NCBI GenBank assembly: GCA_014084085.1
Contig: NPFB01000012.1
Span: 613,080 to 669,618, forward strand
Reading direction: 5' to 3'
DNA: 56,539 bases
Origin: Hondaea fermentalgiana
Lineage: Eukaryota > Sar > Bigyra > Thraustochytrida > Thraustochytriidae
The notes beneath the pieces are model-generated. The model did no database searches and was not told the DNA's origin. It worked only from the letters and a program-made list of their open reading frames with translations. Of this stretch, positions 9,901-20,890 are shown piece by piece (within the stretch, counting starts at the first letter, position 1; each line of letters starts with the position of its first letter). Made by a program: the position numbers and the translations under genes.

Positions 9901-12900
9901 TCTTTGTCCCTCAAAGCCCACCCTGCACTCTCGGCGTCGAGACAGCCTCCGCTACCGATGATAAGACGCGAGATGAAGACCCAGAAGAAGCGATTGGGTT
10001 TGCCGAGCTCCAACAGTGGACCAAGGACATTGCCGTCCAGCTGTACTCACGGCACGGTGTACGCCCTGGTGACCATGTACTCATTGCGATCGCAGATAGC
10101 GCCCCCGGTGCGCAGATTGCTGCAGTGATCGCCTGCCTTCGCATCGGTGCCATTTTTGTCTGCTGCGATGATCCGCAAGGTGCAGGGGTCGCGGACCGCC
10201 TCGCGCCAGCTTTGCGTCAGACGCGACCTCGTGCCGCACTTCTCGTTGCCGACACTGACGAATCCCCCTCGTTGCGTACGTTGGCGGACCTCGGCCTCTT
10301 TCGGGCAACCCTCCTCAACGCCGAGGGTTCACTCAACGCGACTGAAGCCATCATGTCAATTGCGGAGCCGGACCCCATTGAAAGCGACGATTTCCCCGAG
10401 GTAGCCTACGTTCTCTTTACGTCCGGGTCTACCTCGGAGGGCCGTGGAAAAGGCGTCCAAGGGACTGCTTTGGGACTCTTGAACCGGATCGAGTGGCAGC
10501 ATGAAACTTTGCCCTTTGCGGAAACCGGACCTCGCTGCTTGCGCAGAACGCCCATTGTTTTTGTGGACGCTCTTGCCGAAATGCTGGCGCCTCTTCTCGC
10601 TGGGATTCCTCTTGTTGCGGTGATGGCGCAAAGATCACCCGATTTCGTTGACATGGCAGCACGAGCCAAAGCAAGTAAGGTGACACGCATGCACTGGATT
10701 CCCGCGCAGTTTGCGCTCATCATGGAGCATGTCGCTCCCTGGGAAGAGCTCGCGGTAGTCAGTGTAAGTGGTGCACCCATTTCTTTAAAACTCGTGGAGA
10801 CTTTTCAAAGATGGAAGCGTGCAGTGCCAGATCTTCGGCTCATCTCCCTTTATGGCAGCACCGAGACCGCCGCGGACGCAAGCTGGATCGATGTGACCGA
10901 GCTCGACTGCTCTGCTCTCCGAGCCCAGTGGAAGCTTCCGTCAAAGGAAATCTTGCCAATTGGTCACCCAATCCGAGGTGCCAATCTCGAGATTATCGAT
11001 CAGGAGGGTCAGCCAATCTCTGCAAATTTTACGGTTGGCCAACTCGTTGTCGAGGGCGATCCTGTCGCCAAGGGATACGTGGACTTGCCTTCTGCTACGT
11101 TGAGCGCCTTTCCGGCGCCTCGTCGCTTTCTCACGGGAGATTTATGTGCGCGTGATGATAAAGGCGCATTGTACTGGCTCGGGCGCTTGGACCTGCAACG
11201 GAAGCTGCGGGGCGTGCGCATTCAACTTGACCAGGTCGAAGCTGACCTCCGCGTCGCCTGGGGCCTCGCAGACTCGCACAACCTCCTGTCCGAAGTCATT
11301 GACGACCGCCTTGTGGTCTTTGTCTCGGCAGAGGGCGTGCCTTCGGCTCAAGAGGGACAGACCCTCATTGCATTGGCCAAAGACAAGCTCGTGGATGACA
11401 AGCATCTCCCTCATGAGGTGCTTGTGCGAAAGGAGGCCGACTTTCCTCGAACGCCTTCGGGAAAGCTCGACCGGTCTGCTCTTTTCCGCGAGATTCGAGC
11501 GCATGCAGAGAGCTCCATTGTTCCTTCACAGGCTAGATCGCAAGCTCGCACACTAAAACAGGTTGTCTCGCAGGTGCTTCGCGTGCCGGAGAGCGACAGC
11601 CTTCTCGAATCGAGCTTCGTTGAGCTTGGCGGCGATTCTTTGCTAGCGCTTCACCTCGTCTGGGCGTTACGTCGAGACAACCTTGCACAAATCGACGCCG
11701 CGTCGCTTTTGGGCTCGCACTCAATCAATGACGTTCTTGCTCATCGGCCACTATTGGCGGATGAGCCGGTGAGCCGAAAACGACCACGACCAGCGAGAGC
11801 TGAAGATGCAGCGATACTTTCTGGTAGCGCGGCAAAAAAGGACGCTCCTCTCTCAACATCAGGTGCGACCGTGCTGTGGTCAATTCCTTTGAGAAGATGT
11901 GTCGATGCCACACCAACCGTAAATAACTCCCAGGACCTGTTGTTTGTGGGCTCTCACGGGTGCGATCTCGTAGCAATTCGAATGAGCAATGGCGAGTGCG
12001 TCTGGCGGACGACGAATCTTCCAGGCCGCGTCCACGGGTCGGCAGCTTTTGTCGAAAACGACCGGGGAGGTCTCGTGTATGTGGCCACGTACAATGCAGG
12101 TGATATCGAAGGGGAGGGTCCCAAACACGAAAAGCCAGCTGGCTGCCTCGTGGAGATCGAAGCGCAGTCTGGCGCGGTGATGCGTTCTTTGGACTACACG
12201 GCGCATATCAAATCATCCCCGGTGGTGACCCACGAGCGCATCTGGCTGGGAACTTATGACGAAAAACTGCTATGCGTGTCGAGAAGCAGTTTTGATGTGA
12301 TCGGCTCATTTGAGCTCGGAGGCAACGTGCCAGGGTCACCGTGCCTCGTGCGGGATTGCGTGCTAGTCGCCTCTCTGGGTGGTCAAGTGTGCTGTTTTCG
12401 TGAGGCCACGCAGGAAAAGATTTGGACAGCAGAGGTAGCGGGTCCCGTATTTGGAGGTGTCAGTGTCGACGGAGTGTCTTCTTCGCGCTGCTTCGTAGCA
12501 ACTGCTGAAGGCTCTGTGCATTGCCTTGATGTTCCGAGCGGAAAGGAGTTGTGGCAAGCCTGGCTTTGCGGAGGCCCCGTCTTTCCTGCACCCCGTGCAC
12601 AAAACGGCATTCTATATGTTTCGTGTCATGATCGTCACATGCGAGCGCTACGTGCAGATGACGGCACACTAGTATGGGAGGCACTTTTGGACGCCGCAAT
12701 CGCCACGCAGGCTACATTGACAGGAGGAGATCTTTTGGTTGTAGCCTCTGTTTCCGGCCGAGTATGGGCTCTATCGATGTCAGCAGGAACCGCACTTGCG
12801 TCAGTGGATCTTCCTGCTGAGACCTTTTCGTCTCCTGTGGCGCTAAGCCAGCCCGGAATGGTCGTGCTTGGCGCAAGGGACGATCTTGTCCGAGCCATTC

Positions 12901-12935
12901 AATTTGATGCAGGCAGCGAACGTACTGTGGGCTGA
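9825..12935 (+). CDS. AASDH: AASDH-like adenylation / carrier / PQQ-propeller enzyme, 1036 aa
   Basis: The protein has three parts. An AMP-binding adenylation domain spans about 10-560, with the A3 loop at 197-211 (LFTSGST..GRGKGV, Lys209), LYGSTE, and the A10 catalytic Lys547 in TPSGKLDR. A phosphopantetheine carrier domain follows, with Ser605 in GGDSL as the attachment site. From about 685 to the end is a PQQ/quinoprotein-like beta-propeller. This order is that of the animal beta-alanine-activating enzyme AASDH (ACSF4). The family activates an amino or carboxylic acid as an adenylate and loads it on the carrier thiol. The substrate here cannot be read from sequence; beta-alanine is the family expectation. 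The start at 9825 is needed because adenylation homology begins within about ten residues, so the gene overlaps the protease by 76 bases. Expression from a shared transcript, or a missed intron joining the two, are alternatives. Confidence 0.88.
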   Translation: MGAAAQELVAKFDRTCAFFGDDDALIFVPQSPPCTLGVETASATDDKTRDEDPEEAIGFAELQQWTKDIAVQLYSRHGVRPGDHVLIAIADSAPGAQIAAVIACLRIGAIFVCCDDPQGAGVADRLAPALRQTRPRAALLVADTDESPSLRTLADLGLFRATLLNAEGSLNATEAIMSIAEPDPIESDDFPEVAYVLFTSGSTSEGRGKGVQGTALGLLNRIEWQHETLPFAETGPRCLRRTPIVFVDALAEMLAPLLAGIPLVAVMAQRSPDFVDMAARAKASKVTRMHWIPAQFALIMEHVAPWEELAVVSVSGAPISLKLVETFQRWKRAVPDLRLISLYGSTETAADASWIDVTELDCSALRAQWKLPSKEILPIGHPIRGANLEIIDQEGQPISANFTVGQLVVEGDPVAKGYVDLPSATLSAFPAPRRFLTGDLCARDDKGALYWLGRLDLQRKLRGVRIQLDQVEADLRVAWGLADSHNLLSEVIDDRLVVFVSAEGVPSAQEGQTLIALAKDKLVDDKHLPHEVLVRKEADFPRTPSGKLDRSALFREIRAHAESSIVPSQARSQARTLKQVVSQVLRVPESDSLLESSFVELGGDSLLALHLVWALRRDNLAQIDAASLLGSHSINDVLAHRPLLADEPVSRKRPRPARAEDAAILSGSAAKKDAPLSTSGATVLWSIPLRRCVDATPTVNNSQDLLFVGSHGCDLVAIRMSNGECVWRTTNLPGRVHGSAAFVENDRGGLVYVATYNAGDIEGEGPKHEKPAGCLVEIEAQSGAVMRSLDYTAHIKSSPVVTHERIWLGTYDEKLLCVSRSSFDVIGSFELGGNVPGSPCLVRDCVLVASLGGQVCCFREATQEKIWTAEVAGPVFGGVSVDGVSSSRCFVATAEGSVHCLDVPSGKELWQAWLCGGPVFPAPRAQNGILYVSCHDRHMRALRADDGTLVWEALLDAAIATQATLTGGDLLVVASVSGRVWALSMSAGTALASVDLPAETFSSPVALSQPGMVVLGARDDLVRAIQFDAGSERTVG

Positions 12936-13077
12936 GAAGAAAAGCAAGGATTCCCCCTCATTGGAAAAGCAAAGGAAGAAGTAGACGTCTATTTGGAACG
13001 GTCTTCAAGATTGTTGCAAGGCCTCATGAATGGTATATAGAGAAAGCAAAAAAGTAAAAGACTGAGAGTGAAATTGT

Positions 13078-14352
13078 TCAAGCTTTTTGGCGCGTGACAA
13101 CGAAAAAAACCATAGGAACGGCAATGCAAATGCAAAAGAGAAGCATGGCCAGGAAAATCGCGCACTGGCCGCTAATATACCTTTTCAGAAATCCTCGCGA
13201 GAGCGCGTAGTGCGTATCGTGTACTTCTGTGACGCGAGCGAGATCTTGACCCCGCTCGTCCGCGAAGCTCAGTGAACGCTGGGCGATGCCTGCATGAGGA
13301 CCACTATAGTTTTGCGAGCTCGATCCATATGTGATAGAGCCGCGATTCATCTGGTACGTTGCCACCGAGCCAACAAGCGAACCTGTCGTTGCTGTCGTTG
13401 CTTCTAATGGCACTTCGATGCGGCGCCCTGTTTTATCAACGCCAAATGTTTTGGACCGGTCTTCCAGGGCTGCAAGACCTCCGGAGGAAGACAGAATGAG
13501 CGAACCCACGCGCCCGCCCCCTAGCTGGAGAGCCGATTCCATTCTCATGGATCGATCCAGGACGAGTGAGGATGTTTTATAAGTTCCAAAGCGTTCTCCA
13601 TTCTCAACGAGCTTGACGGCGGCAGACACGAATCGAACAGGTGTTTGAGGCGAAATGGCTTTGACCGGCTTGAGAAAACCTTCGCCGTCATCTTCGTCAT
13701 CGGTAATATCCTCAGAGTCGAGGCTGTATTGGCTCCCTTCTCCCCCGAGCGCCGTGTTCACGACAAGTGGAAGTGTTCCACTGTCGGAGTCTTCACCACC
13801 ACCTGATGATTTGTCAAGGTAAAAAATCTCCTTGGAAGGGATCATTTTGGGGCTGTCCTCTTTTACGTGGTCGGCATAGGATCCGTCTTCTGGTTCGTTT
13901 TTGTGCTCGTCGAGATCTGCCTTTGCAGAGGTTAGACTGGCAGAGCTATTGTGCTTCGTTGCCTCGGAGGCTGTCCCGTGTTGATCTGATGGAAGTTCGA
14001 CCATTGCGGCTAATATTGACAACGCGGGTTCTTCTGCATTGTCATTCTTGTGCTCCTGATTGCGCGGAGGGAAGTCTTGAAGAATGCATTCAGTCACCGT
14101 CTCTTCTTCAGGTGCAAGACGATTGCTTTGTTTGGGGTGGCTTTTTTGGTTGGCAGCAAAGGCTTGGGTCTCGCTTTCGCCGCTGCAAATTTCATTGTCA
14201 CTAGCTATCGTGCTGTCTCCTCCGACTTTAGGATTTGTCATGTCATTATCCTCGTCTGCAATGTCGCCGTCTTTCTCCTCCTCGTCGACGTCATCATCCG
14301 GCGCCACGTAAGCGAGTGCACGTGGTGCGACCGAGTCCGGAGTCACCTTCAT
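13078..14352 (-). CDS. acidic tail-anchored membrane protein of unknown function, 424 aa
   Basis: I do not recognise this protein. The first 250 residues are acidic and low in complexity (runs such as DDDVDEEEKDGD and DSEDITDDEDDGE). A more ordered-looking region of about 130 residues follows, and one strong hydrophobic helix lies 6-30 residues from the C-terminus (AIFLAMLLFCICIAVPMVFF). There is no signal peptide, so a cytosol-facing tail anchor is the simplest topology. I used the ATG at 14352; the frame is open only to a GTG three codons upstream. Its stop lies 142 bases beyond the AASDH stop, so the two genes converge. Confidence 0.7.
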   Translation of the reverse strand: MKVTPDSVAPRALAYVAPDDDVDEEEKDGDIADEDNDMTNPKVGGDSTIASDNEICSGESETQAFAANQKSHPKQSNRLAPEEETVTECILQDFPPRNQEHKNDNAEEPALSILAAMVELPSDQHGTASEATKHNSSASLTSAKADLDEHKNEPEDGSYADHVKEDSPKMIPSKEIFYLDKSSGGGEDSDSGTLPLVVNTALGGEGSQYSLDSEDITDDEDDGEGFLKPVKAISPQTPVRFVSAAVKLVENGERFGTYKTSSLVLDRSMRMESALQLGGGRVGSLILSSSGGLAALEDRSKTFGVDKTGRRIEVPLEATTATTGSLVGSVATYQMNRGSITYGSSSQNYSGPHAGIAQRSLSFADERGQDLARVTEVHDTHYALSRGFLKRYISGQCAIFLAMLLFCICIAVPMVFFVVTRQKA

Positions 14353-15299
14353 GAGGGCCACGAATCAGCAGCGCAAGAAATCGCGTGCCCCTCGATCTCG
14401 CGCTACAACTCGTACTGGCGCGCGCTCACCGCCTCTGCGGCGAGCAAAGCGCAGCACCCTTGCGTGCTGGCGCGAGCCAGCGGCTCGCCTCGACGACTCG
14501 GTTTTGAGGGTTTGTCACGAGACCCACAGGATGGGACATGTCAAGCTCGTTTGCTCCATAGATCGAGGCTTTTGGAGCCAGATGACAGTCTCGCGCGGGC
14601 CATGCGAAGGTAGACGTACCGGACTAATTTTGAGGCCCCGCGGAATTCGCTGCTTCTTCATAGCATGAATACGAAAACCTACGAGCAAAGCTGGGTGCAC
14701 AAGTTTTTTGCGTGAGGCACTTCCATTTGCACAGTCAAGCACGGCACCGACTGTTTCTTCCCCTCTTGCTTGCTCGTCTGTACGGCGCACTCGTCGAATC
14801 TCGTTGGCCTTGGCTCTCGCAATCAACACGTGCTTACCCTAGGCCCAAGGCTAGGCTTATTACTACCAGAAAGAATCAGCCGGCAGGATATTTGAGCGCG
14901 GGCGACTCGATCGACAGCGGCCTTGTGACAGTCGAAAGGTCGCGATCATCTCACTTACGCCAAGGCCTTGTCGATTGAGTTGCATTCATTCATGCAATCC
15001 GTGCCAGTTTCGATCCACGACGTCCTTCCCAACATCTTTGCGCGCGGGCTTCGGTGCGGGCTACGGGTCCTTGTAACCAACACCGTATCTCCATCTCGCA
15101 AGCACGGACTGCACTACAAACTTCGAGGGCGGGCGGGCGGCCTCCTTTCGGTTCAACGGATTTATTTATTCTTCGTAGTTCTACATCAGAGGTTTCCGGC
15201 TCTTGCTTGCTCGCGCGGGGCGCGTGGACTAACAATGTAACTAACCGTGGGGGAGACGAGCTCTCCGTCGAGGCCGACGGCGAGGTCCAGGTGCACGTT

Positions 15300-15347
15300 G
15301 AGGTCCACGTCGAGGTCCACGTCGAGGTCCGCGTCGAGGTCCACGTC
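15300..15347. repeat. 12-bp tandem repeat, four copies
   Basis: Four back-to-back copies of GAGGTCCACGTC, the third with one change, plus partial copies on the left. The unit is a multiple of three, so frames stay open through it on both strands. This explains the spurious long frames around it. Confidence 0.85.
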
Positions 15348-15432
15348 GAGCTCGCGGTTCTTCGCGGGCCTGGGCCAAACGAACGTCCGCTGGTGCGCGC
15401 CCAGGCAGCGGCGGCTCGCGCGGCTCGCGCGG

Positions 15433-15532
15433 NNNNNNNNNNNNNNNNNNNNNNNNNNNNNNNNNNNNNNNNNNNNNNNNNNNNNNNNNNNNNNNNNNNN
15501 NNNNNNNNNNNNNNNNNNNNNNNNNNNNNNNN
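15433..15532. other. assembly gap (100 N)
   Basis: Exactly 100 N, the usual placeholder for a gap of unknown size. It is flanked by GGCTCGCGC and GCGGCGGC repeats that probably broke the assembly. Confidence 0.98.
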
Positions 15533-15730
15533 CGCGCCGCGGCGGCGTGCGCGGCGGCGGCATGGAGGCGAGGCGAGGCGTGGCGGCGACGCCGATCTGC
15601 GGTTTTGAATCGATCGCGGGGAGGAGAAGAGAATAGAACGATCAGAGATGGAGGGAGGGCGTCGAGCAAAGCTGGTTTGCGCCCGGGACGCGCGGCGCGA
15701 GCGAGCGGCCGAGCGGGGCGAGCGGAGACG

Positions 15731-16561
15731 ATGGACGCCGCGGCGGCACGCGCGGCGCGGGCAGCCGTGAGGGGGGGCCCGCCGTTTCGCGCGCTGCCGA
15801 ACGTGCAGACGCGCGGGATGATGATGGCATCGCGGCCTCCGCCGCCGCCACCGCCGCCGCCGAGGAAAAGGACGGCGACGGCGACGGCGACGGCGGTGCC
15901 GCCAGCGAGACCAGCGGCGGGAACTGCTGGCGGCAGCGGCGGCGGCGGCGCAGCGCGGAAACGCGCCGCAGGCGGGCCCCGAAAGTCCGGAGGCACGGGC
16001 GGCTTTATCCCGCTCGTCCTGTTGGTGGGCGCGGGCGTCGGCGGCGTGCAGCTGCACAGGTACTGGAAGGAGTACCAGGCTGCTCGCGAGTACGAGCGAG
16101 ATGAGGAGGATGAGGACGCGGAGCAAGGCAAGGGATCTGGGCTGTTTTCATGGTTTGACAGCGGCAAGGACAAGACGAAAGAAGAGGAGGTCGATAGCGG
16201 GAACTCCTCGCGTCTTTTCCTGCAGGAACTCGCCTCCAAGGGCGATGAACAGGCGTCCAAGATTCTTGACACGGAACAAGACAATGCAGACGGCTCTGGC
16301 GGCGCAGACGGCAACGCGGGGGATGGTCCTGCCTTTGGCAGTGATGAATTCCGCCTCGATGTCTCGCGCGAAGGCCTCATCCGTACCTTCACCATGATGC
16401 TTGACATGAAGCGTTTGCAAGAATCTCAAGAGATTGAACGGATACGCAAGCTGCCTATCTCGCGACGTCCGCTTGACTACGAAGAATCCCTACGCCAATT
16501 TAGACAGGAAAAGGCCGAGCTGAAGGAGCGTCTCAAGGCTCTACAAAAGAGGCGGTTCTGA
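15731..16561 (+). CDS. probable mitochondrial single-pass membrane protein, 276 aa
   Basis: I do not recognise the family. From the ATG at 15731 the N-terminus is rich in Ala and Arg with no acidic residues, then Pro- and Gly-rich, which fits an organelle-targeting presequence. One hydrophobic helix (GFIPLVLLVGAGVGGVQLHRYW) is followed by an acidic linker and a charged helical C-terminus (YEESLRQFRQEKAELKERLKAL). That pattern suggests an inner-membrane protein with a soluble coiled-coil end, but location is inferred only. The frame is open further upstream without an ATG before 15731, across an Arg-rich stretch next to the gap. Confidence 0.65.
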   Translation: MDAAAARAARAAVRGGPPFRALPNVQTRGMMMASRPPPPPPPPPRKRTATATATAVPPARPAAGTAGGSGGGGAARKRAAGGPRKSGGTGGFIPLVLLVGAGVGGVQLHRYWKEYQAAREYERDEEDEDAEQGKGSGLFSWFDSGKDKTKEEEVDSGNSSRLFLQELASKGDEQASKILDTEQDNADGSGGADGNAGDGPAFGSDEFRLDVSREGLIRTFTMMLDMKRLQESQEIERIRKLPISRRPLDYEESLRQFRQEKAELKERLKALQKRRF

Positions 16562-16821
16562 TCTTGAATATTCTGGCACAGATCAATGTTTTCTTCTATT
16601 CTTTTTATTTCTTACGTTTTCACACAAACACAGAGGGCATGTCTTTTCTTTCTTTTCTTTTTTTCCCACATCGGCTACGATGCGTCTGCCTTCCACGGAA
16701 GCCTCAAAGAAGAGCTTGCCGCAAATGCCAATTCCAAAAGCTGCATTTCCTCTTCTCCACCTAAAAGTACCCATCAGCTGGCGCATCAACGTTCTTTTAT
16801 ATGAACAAGGGAGCTCAAAGG

Positions 16822-19800
16822 TCACCTGGCAAGCGAACTTAACCGACGGAATCTGTCTTGCGCAACCTTGAGCTGGTGTTTGTACCGTTGCGACTGTGGC
16901 GTATCCTGCCGCGCAGAGTTCTTGCGAATACGATCGACCTGATCAACCTTGTGCGCCGCGTCGCGCAAGCTTGATTCTAGGTCACTTGAAGGCCGCCTCT
17001 TGACCCGTGAGCGCGTCATCGTGTCGATCTGGACGCTCCCGTCCCTCGCCACGCGCACACGAGACGGGGACTGCGCACGACGCACGATAATTTCGTCTGT
17101 GTCATCATCGTCGCCAGTCACTTCATCAAATTCATGCTCACGATCATATATATTGGACACGCCAACTCTCGGTCCCCTTGCCTCGCTGGTAAATGTGCGA
17201 CTACCTGCGTCCAAATCTTCGTCTTCGAAGCGATTGCTTCGAATCCCAATTGAGCTTGCAGTCGCAAAACTGTGAGAGCGCAGTTCCTGCGGGATGCCAC
17301 GACGCCCCTCGCGCTGAAGTTCAGTTTGTAGCTGCGCACGCGTGTCGTCCACGGCCTGCTGCGCTCGAGCGAGCGAATCGTTGAGTGCCTCGATACGGGC
17401 CACGCGCGCACGTTCTCGCTGCCGCACCGTAACGGAATGCGAGGACCGCGGTCGCGATGACGATGGCCCCGTTCTTACCCTCGTTCGCACCGTCGTGTCG
17501 AACTCCAGAACGGCCTCGATAAGTTCGCAAAGTGGCGTCACGGCGTCTTCCAGAGAACGATCGCCCTGATCGTGTTCGACAGGACCGCCGTCTGCAAAAA
17601 AATCGAGCACCGCCTCGTGCCCCGCACGATATCGGACAAAAATCCCCTTGAGAGTGGCGGTGACAAGCCGACGTGCCATGTCAGCGTCTTGCTGGCCCTC
17701 CTTGAGGCTGGTCTCCGCGTCCATTAGCTGAGCTTCGATCTGTTGCGTTACCTCTTCCTGTTCGCGCAAAAGAAGGGCCGCCTTTTCGAGATCCTCTTTG
17801 AGAGTCAGAACTTGTTCTGCCTGTTCTGAGGCCTGCTCGAGTCGAGATCGCATGTTGCGAACAGACCCACTTGCAGTCTCGTGCATGGCATTCTCATGCA
17901 GCGCATCTTCGAAGCCTGCGTTCGCATTCCCCGCGCCATGTTCAGCCTCGTGAACGCGCAGCTCAAGCGCCGCGCACTTTGTTTCAAGATCAGCGTGACG
18001 TTGTCGAAGGCGAGCAAGCTCACTTGGCGAGCCTCCGGTCTCGAGATTGCTTGCCGAGAGTTTGCGAGTCTCTTCTTGTACCCTTTCCACTTGGTTAAAT
18101 TTCTGGCGTAACGCGTGGATCTCGTCATGCAAAAGCCGTTTTTCGACCTGGAACCGTTCGTCTTGACCCGAAACTTCTTTCTGCAGACGTGCCACGTCCG
18201 CATGGCCTCGCGCAACCAGAGACTGGGCTGAGAATAGCAGCGAATTTAAGTGAGGCATGATGCTCTCGAGCACATTCGTCACTGTGGATGACGCTTCCTC
18301 GTCCGCGCCACCCATGGCGCCCGAGGAGACGCGCTGCATAATGTCCTGTAGATTTGCTAGCCCAATCTCTGGCGACGTCCCTTCATGCCAGAGCGTGGCG
18401 ATTGCCTTTTCAATCCGTTGCATTTTACGCTTGACGAGCCTGAGCTCTTTCGTCTCTGCACTGAGCACCTGCTGCTCTTCGCGGAGATCCTCGCATGCTT
18501 TCTTGTGTGTACTAGACTCCTGTTTGGCCGCTGCGAGCTGCGTTTCGAGGGTTTCTACGACACCCTCGAGACGCTCGCGCTCTGTTTGCAATTTAGCGAC
18601 GCGGTCCTGCAAATCCATGCGCACGACCTCGAGCTCCGAGTTTTTGGCCTCCAAGGCGGACCGTTTCTCCTCGGCGGCGACGAGTTCGCGTCGTTCGCAA
18701 CGAAGAGTATTTTGCGTGTCCGTGAGCTGCTGAGCAATTTCGTCGACTTCAGCGCAGCGCGCTTGAGCACTTTCGAGCTCGGCATTGAGAGAATCAAGAG
18801 CCTGACGCTGTGTCTGCGCAGCCGATCGAGCGGTTGCAAGTTCAGCTCGGGTTTCCTCGAGCTCTGCGCGAGCCAGATCCCGCTCTTCTTCCGTGACAAC
18901 GCATGCTTCGCGCGCAGCGTTCCATTCGACATTTGCCTGCGCCGCTTTCAAATTCGCCTCCTCGCAAGCTTGCTCGGTAGCAGACAGCTGCGATCGCAAT
19001 GTGTCTTGATCTTTGCGCACAGCGTCAAGTGAGGCCGCGGTAGCCTCTAGGGTTTCCTCAATCTCGGCCTTCTCGGCCTTGAGAGGTTCCACCGTCTCGC
19101 GGACGAAATCAAGGAGCGCCTCATTCTCCTGCTGCAGTTTGCGATTCGTTGCCTGCAAGTGCTGAACATTGCGGCCCGTCCCAGGCGACTGGCCCACGCT
19201 TCGAGATCGATCGCCTCCCTTGGCCTCGGTTTCGTGAATAGTATCGGCAACGAGGTCGTCGTCCTCGCCACAGCCATCTCCCGAGCCTGGGCCGTCGACA
19301 GGTTCGTACAGCGAAAGACGCTTGCGCGATTGGCGCAAACGCAGCCCTTCAAGTCGAAGACGTTCCTTTATTACAGCAACAGTCTCGCGCAGATCGCTTT
19401 CATTACGCTCGAGGCGTGCAATTGCCGTTTTTGCTGCGAGAATGTCAAATTTTGCCCTTTCGGTATTGGCGACCTGGTCGGGGTCGAGACCAAGCTCTTC
19501 GGCCCGGGCCTTGAGTGCGCTCTGCAGGACATCGATGTAGACGCGTTGCTCCTCTGTGGCGCGCGATTCCTTTTCGAGTGAAGCGGAAAGCTTGAGTTTG
19601 TCTTGCTCGAGATCGCCCACGCGGGATTGCAAGGTCTCAAGTTCCTCGGACGTGACGCCGACGCTCGCGGGGGAGCCCCTGCGCAGCTGCAAGATCCGGG
19701 ACTGCGCCTCGCCTAGCTTTTTACGCAACGCGGTTACGCGCTGCGCCGAGACCTCACGGGCATCCTTGTCGCGCGCCAGCTCGGCTTCGAGTTCCGCAAT

Positions 19801-20280
19801 TTTCTCGCCTTGTTCGTTGATGCGCTTGCACGCCGACTCGTATTGGCGCGCGATTGTGGTCAAGGTGTGTCTGCTTGAACGGTTCACGAAGGCGCCATCT
19901 TGGGCGTGTGCGCGGGTCTGGCGCGCGCGAAGCGCCGCAAGGTCCTCTTTGGCGAGAGGAAGCGGCTGGCTGGGCTCCAGGGACACCACGAACTGCTCGC
20001 ACAGGCGAGCGTACGCCTTGCGCTCCTCGACGTCGCCCTGGAGCTCTTCGAGCTGGGCCGCCTGGGTCCGGACCTTGGCCGCGAGTTTGTCCAGCAGGCC
20101 GTCGCGTGGCGCCAGCGCTGCCGAAGCGTCGGCGCTCTTGCCGCCCGGGATGGCGGTGGACTTGGTCTTGTTCTTCATGGTCGCCACGGACAGCGACGCC
20201 GACGACGGCGGCGGCGGCGGCGGTGGCGGCGGCGGTGGCGGCGACGCTGCGCGTCTGCGCAGCCGCAGCCGCTCCGACAT
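16822..20280 (-). CDS. large coiled-coil protein, 1152 aa
   Basis: The N-terminus has an Arg-rich stretch and a run of 12 prolines. From about residue 60 to 950 the sequence is almost continuous heptad-type coiled coil (repeats such as LEAELARDKDARE and LEETRAELATARS). The C-terminal 200 residues are basic and serine-rich, ending with a short helix QRYKHQLKVAQDRFRRL. No enzymatic motif is present. A structural role at a centrosome, basal body or vesicle tether would fit, but I cannot assign an orthologue. A second possible start is the ATG at 20178, after the proline run. No intron is required. Confidence 0.75.
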   Translation of the reverse strand: MSERLRLRRRAASPPPPPPPPPPPPSSASLSVATMKNKTKSTAIPGGKSADASAALAPRDGLLDKLAAKVRTQAAQLEELQGDVEERKAYARLCEQFVVSLEPSQPLPLAKEDLAALRARQTRAHAQDGAFVNRSSRHTLTTIARQYESACKRINEQGEKIAELEAELARDKDAREVSAQRVTALRKKLGEAQSRILQLRRGSPASVGVTSEELETLQSRVGDLEQDKLKLSASLEKESRATEEQRVYIDVLQSALKARAEELGLDPDQVANTERAKFDILAAKTAIARLERNESDLRETVAVIKERLRLEGLRLRQSRKRLSLYEPVDGPGSGDGCGEDDDLVADTIHETEAKGGDRSRSVGQSPGTGRNVQHLQATNRKLQQENEALLDFVRETVEPLKAEKAEIEETLEATAASLDAVRKDQDTLRSQLSATEQACEEANLKAAQANVEWNAAREACVVTEEERDLARAELEETRAELATARSAAQTQRQALDSLNAELESAQARCAEVDEIAQQLTDTQNTLRCERRELVAAEEKRSALEAKNSELEVVRMDLQDRVAKLQTERERLEGVVETLETQLAAAKQESSTHKKACEDLREEQQVLSAETKELRLVKRKMQRIEKAIATLWHEGTSPEIGLANLQDIMQRVSSGAMGGADEEASSTVTNVLESIMPHLNSLLFSAQSLVARGHADVARLQKEVSGQDERFQVEKRLLHDEIHALRQKFNQVERVQEETRKLSASNLETGGSPSELARLRQRHADLETKCAALELRVHEAEHGAGNANAGFEDALHENAMHETASGSVRNMRSRLEQASEQAEQVLTLKEDLEKAALLLREQEEVTQQIEAQLMDAETSLKEGQQDADMARRLVTATLKGIFVRYRAGHEAVLDFFADGGPVEHDQGDRSLEDAVTPLCELIEAVLEFDTTVRTRVRTGPSSSRPRSSHSVTVRQRERARVARIEALNDSLARAQQAVDDTRAQLQTELQREGRRGIPQELRSHSFATASSIGIRSNRFEDEDLDAGSRTFTSEARGPRVGVSNIYDREHEFDEVTGDDDDTDEIIVRRAQSPSRVRVARDGSVQIDTMTRSRVKRRPSSDLESSLRDAAHKVDQVDRIRKNSARQDTPQSQRYKHQLKVAQDRFRRLSSLAR

Positions 20281-20890
20281 GCGAGCCTCGCGACGGCGCT
20301 CAGGCGTGGAAGCGCCCTGGGATCGCGCGCTGCTTAGAGAACTGCTAGGCCTTGCGCGCTTGCAGTCACTCTATAGTGCTTGCATGGCATTCTCTGCGCA
20401 AGCCTTGCTCGGAAAAAACGGCTCGACAGACTGAGTCGCGCATGTGAACAACCCAAAACCCGACACGCCCAGAAAGCCAAGCCTGAGGTTGGGCTCCACC
20501 GTCCGGCGTTGGAATCGTGACGGTGGCCAATGTGGAGTCCTTGCGGCCAATGATGACCGAAAGAACCGGACAAGCAAGCCGTCTCGTCGGCCAGAGTCGC
20601 GATTGGCTGGTCCGGTGCGCATGAACGAAACGCGGGAGCGAAGGACTCCGTTGACGACGGGCTCCCATAATCCTAACGTCCAAAGCTCTATTACAAGAAA
20701 AAGAGAAAATTGTATCCCGATTATATTACGCAAAAGCGTGATCTGGTGGGAGATATTGCGAAAGACGTGAAAGACATCAAGAAGAGCGAAGCCAAGAAGG
20801 GCAGCAAAAAGGCATTAGCGCGCGCGACGGAGACCCGGAAGGCGGCTCCGCCGGCGAGGAGGAGGACGACGAAGCGCTCCGCTTGGCGAG
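20281..20890. promoter_or_regulatory. bidirectional promoter with three CCAAT boxes
   Basis: This 610-bp spacer separates two divergent start codons. It holds CCAAT at 20527-20531 and 20547-20551, 20 bp apart, and the inverted form ATTGG at 20602-20606, all within 80 bp. Clustered CCAAT boxes are a common NF-Y target in eukaryotic bidirectional promoters. No other gene is seen in the spacer. Confidence 0.45.

Larger units (their letters stand above)
14353..15730. other. divergent intergenic region containing an assembly gap
   Basis: This is the shared upstream region of two divergent genes. I see no gene in it. Long frames on both strands run through the N gap and through GC-rich repeats, and read as low-complexity Arg/Pro/Ser, so I treat them as artefacts. 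Both promoters and 5' UTRs should lie here. Confidence 0.55.

Noticed and set aside
15300..15347. CRISPR-like array
   Set aside because: The 12-bp units are back to back with no spacers, in a eukaryotic genome; it is a simple tandem repeat.
14990..16126. 378- and 388-codon minus-strand frames spanning the 15.4-kb gap
   Set aside because: They run through 100 N and GC-rich repeats, lack an ordered region, and lie antisense to the mitochondrial-type membrane protein.
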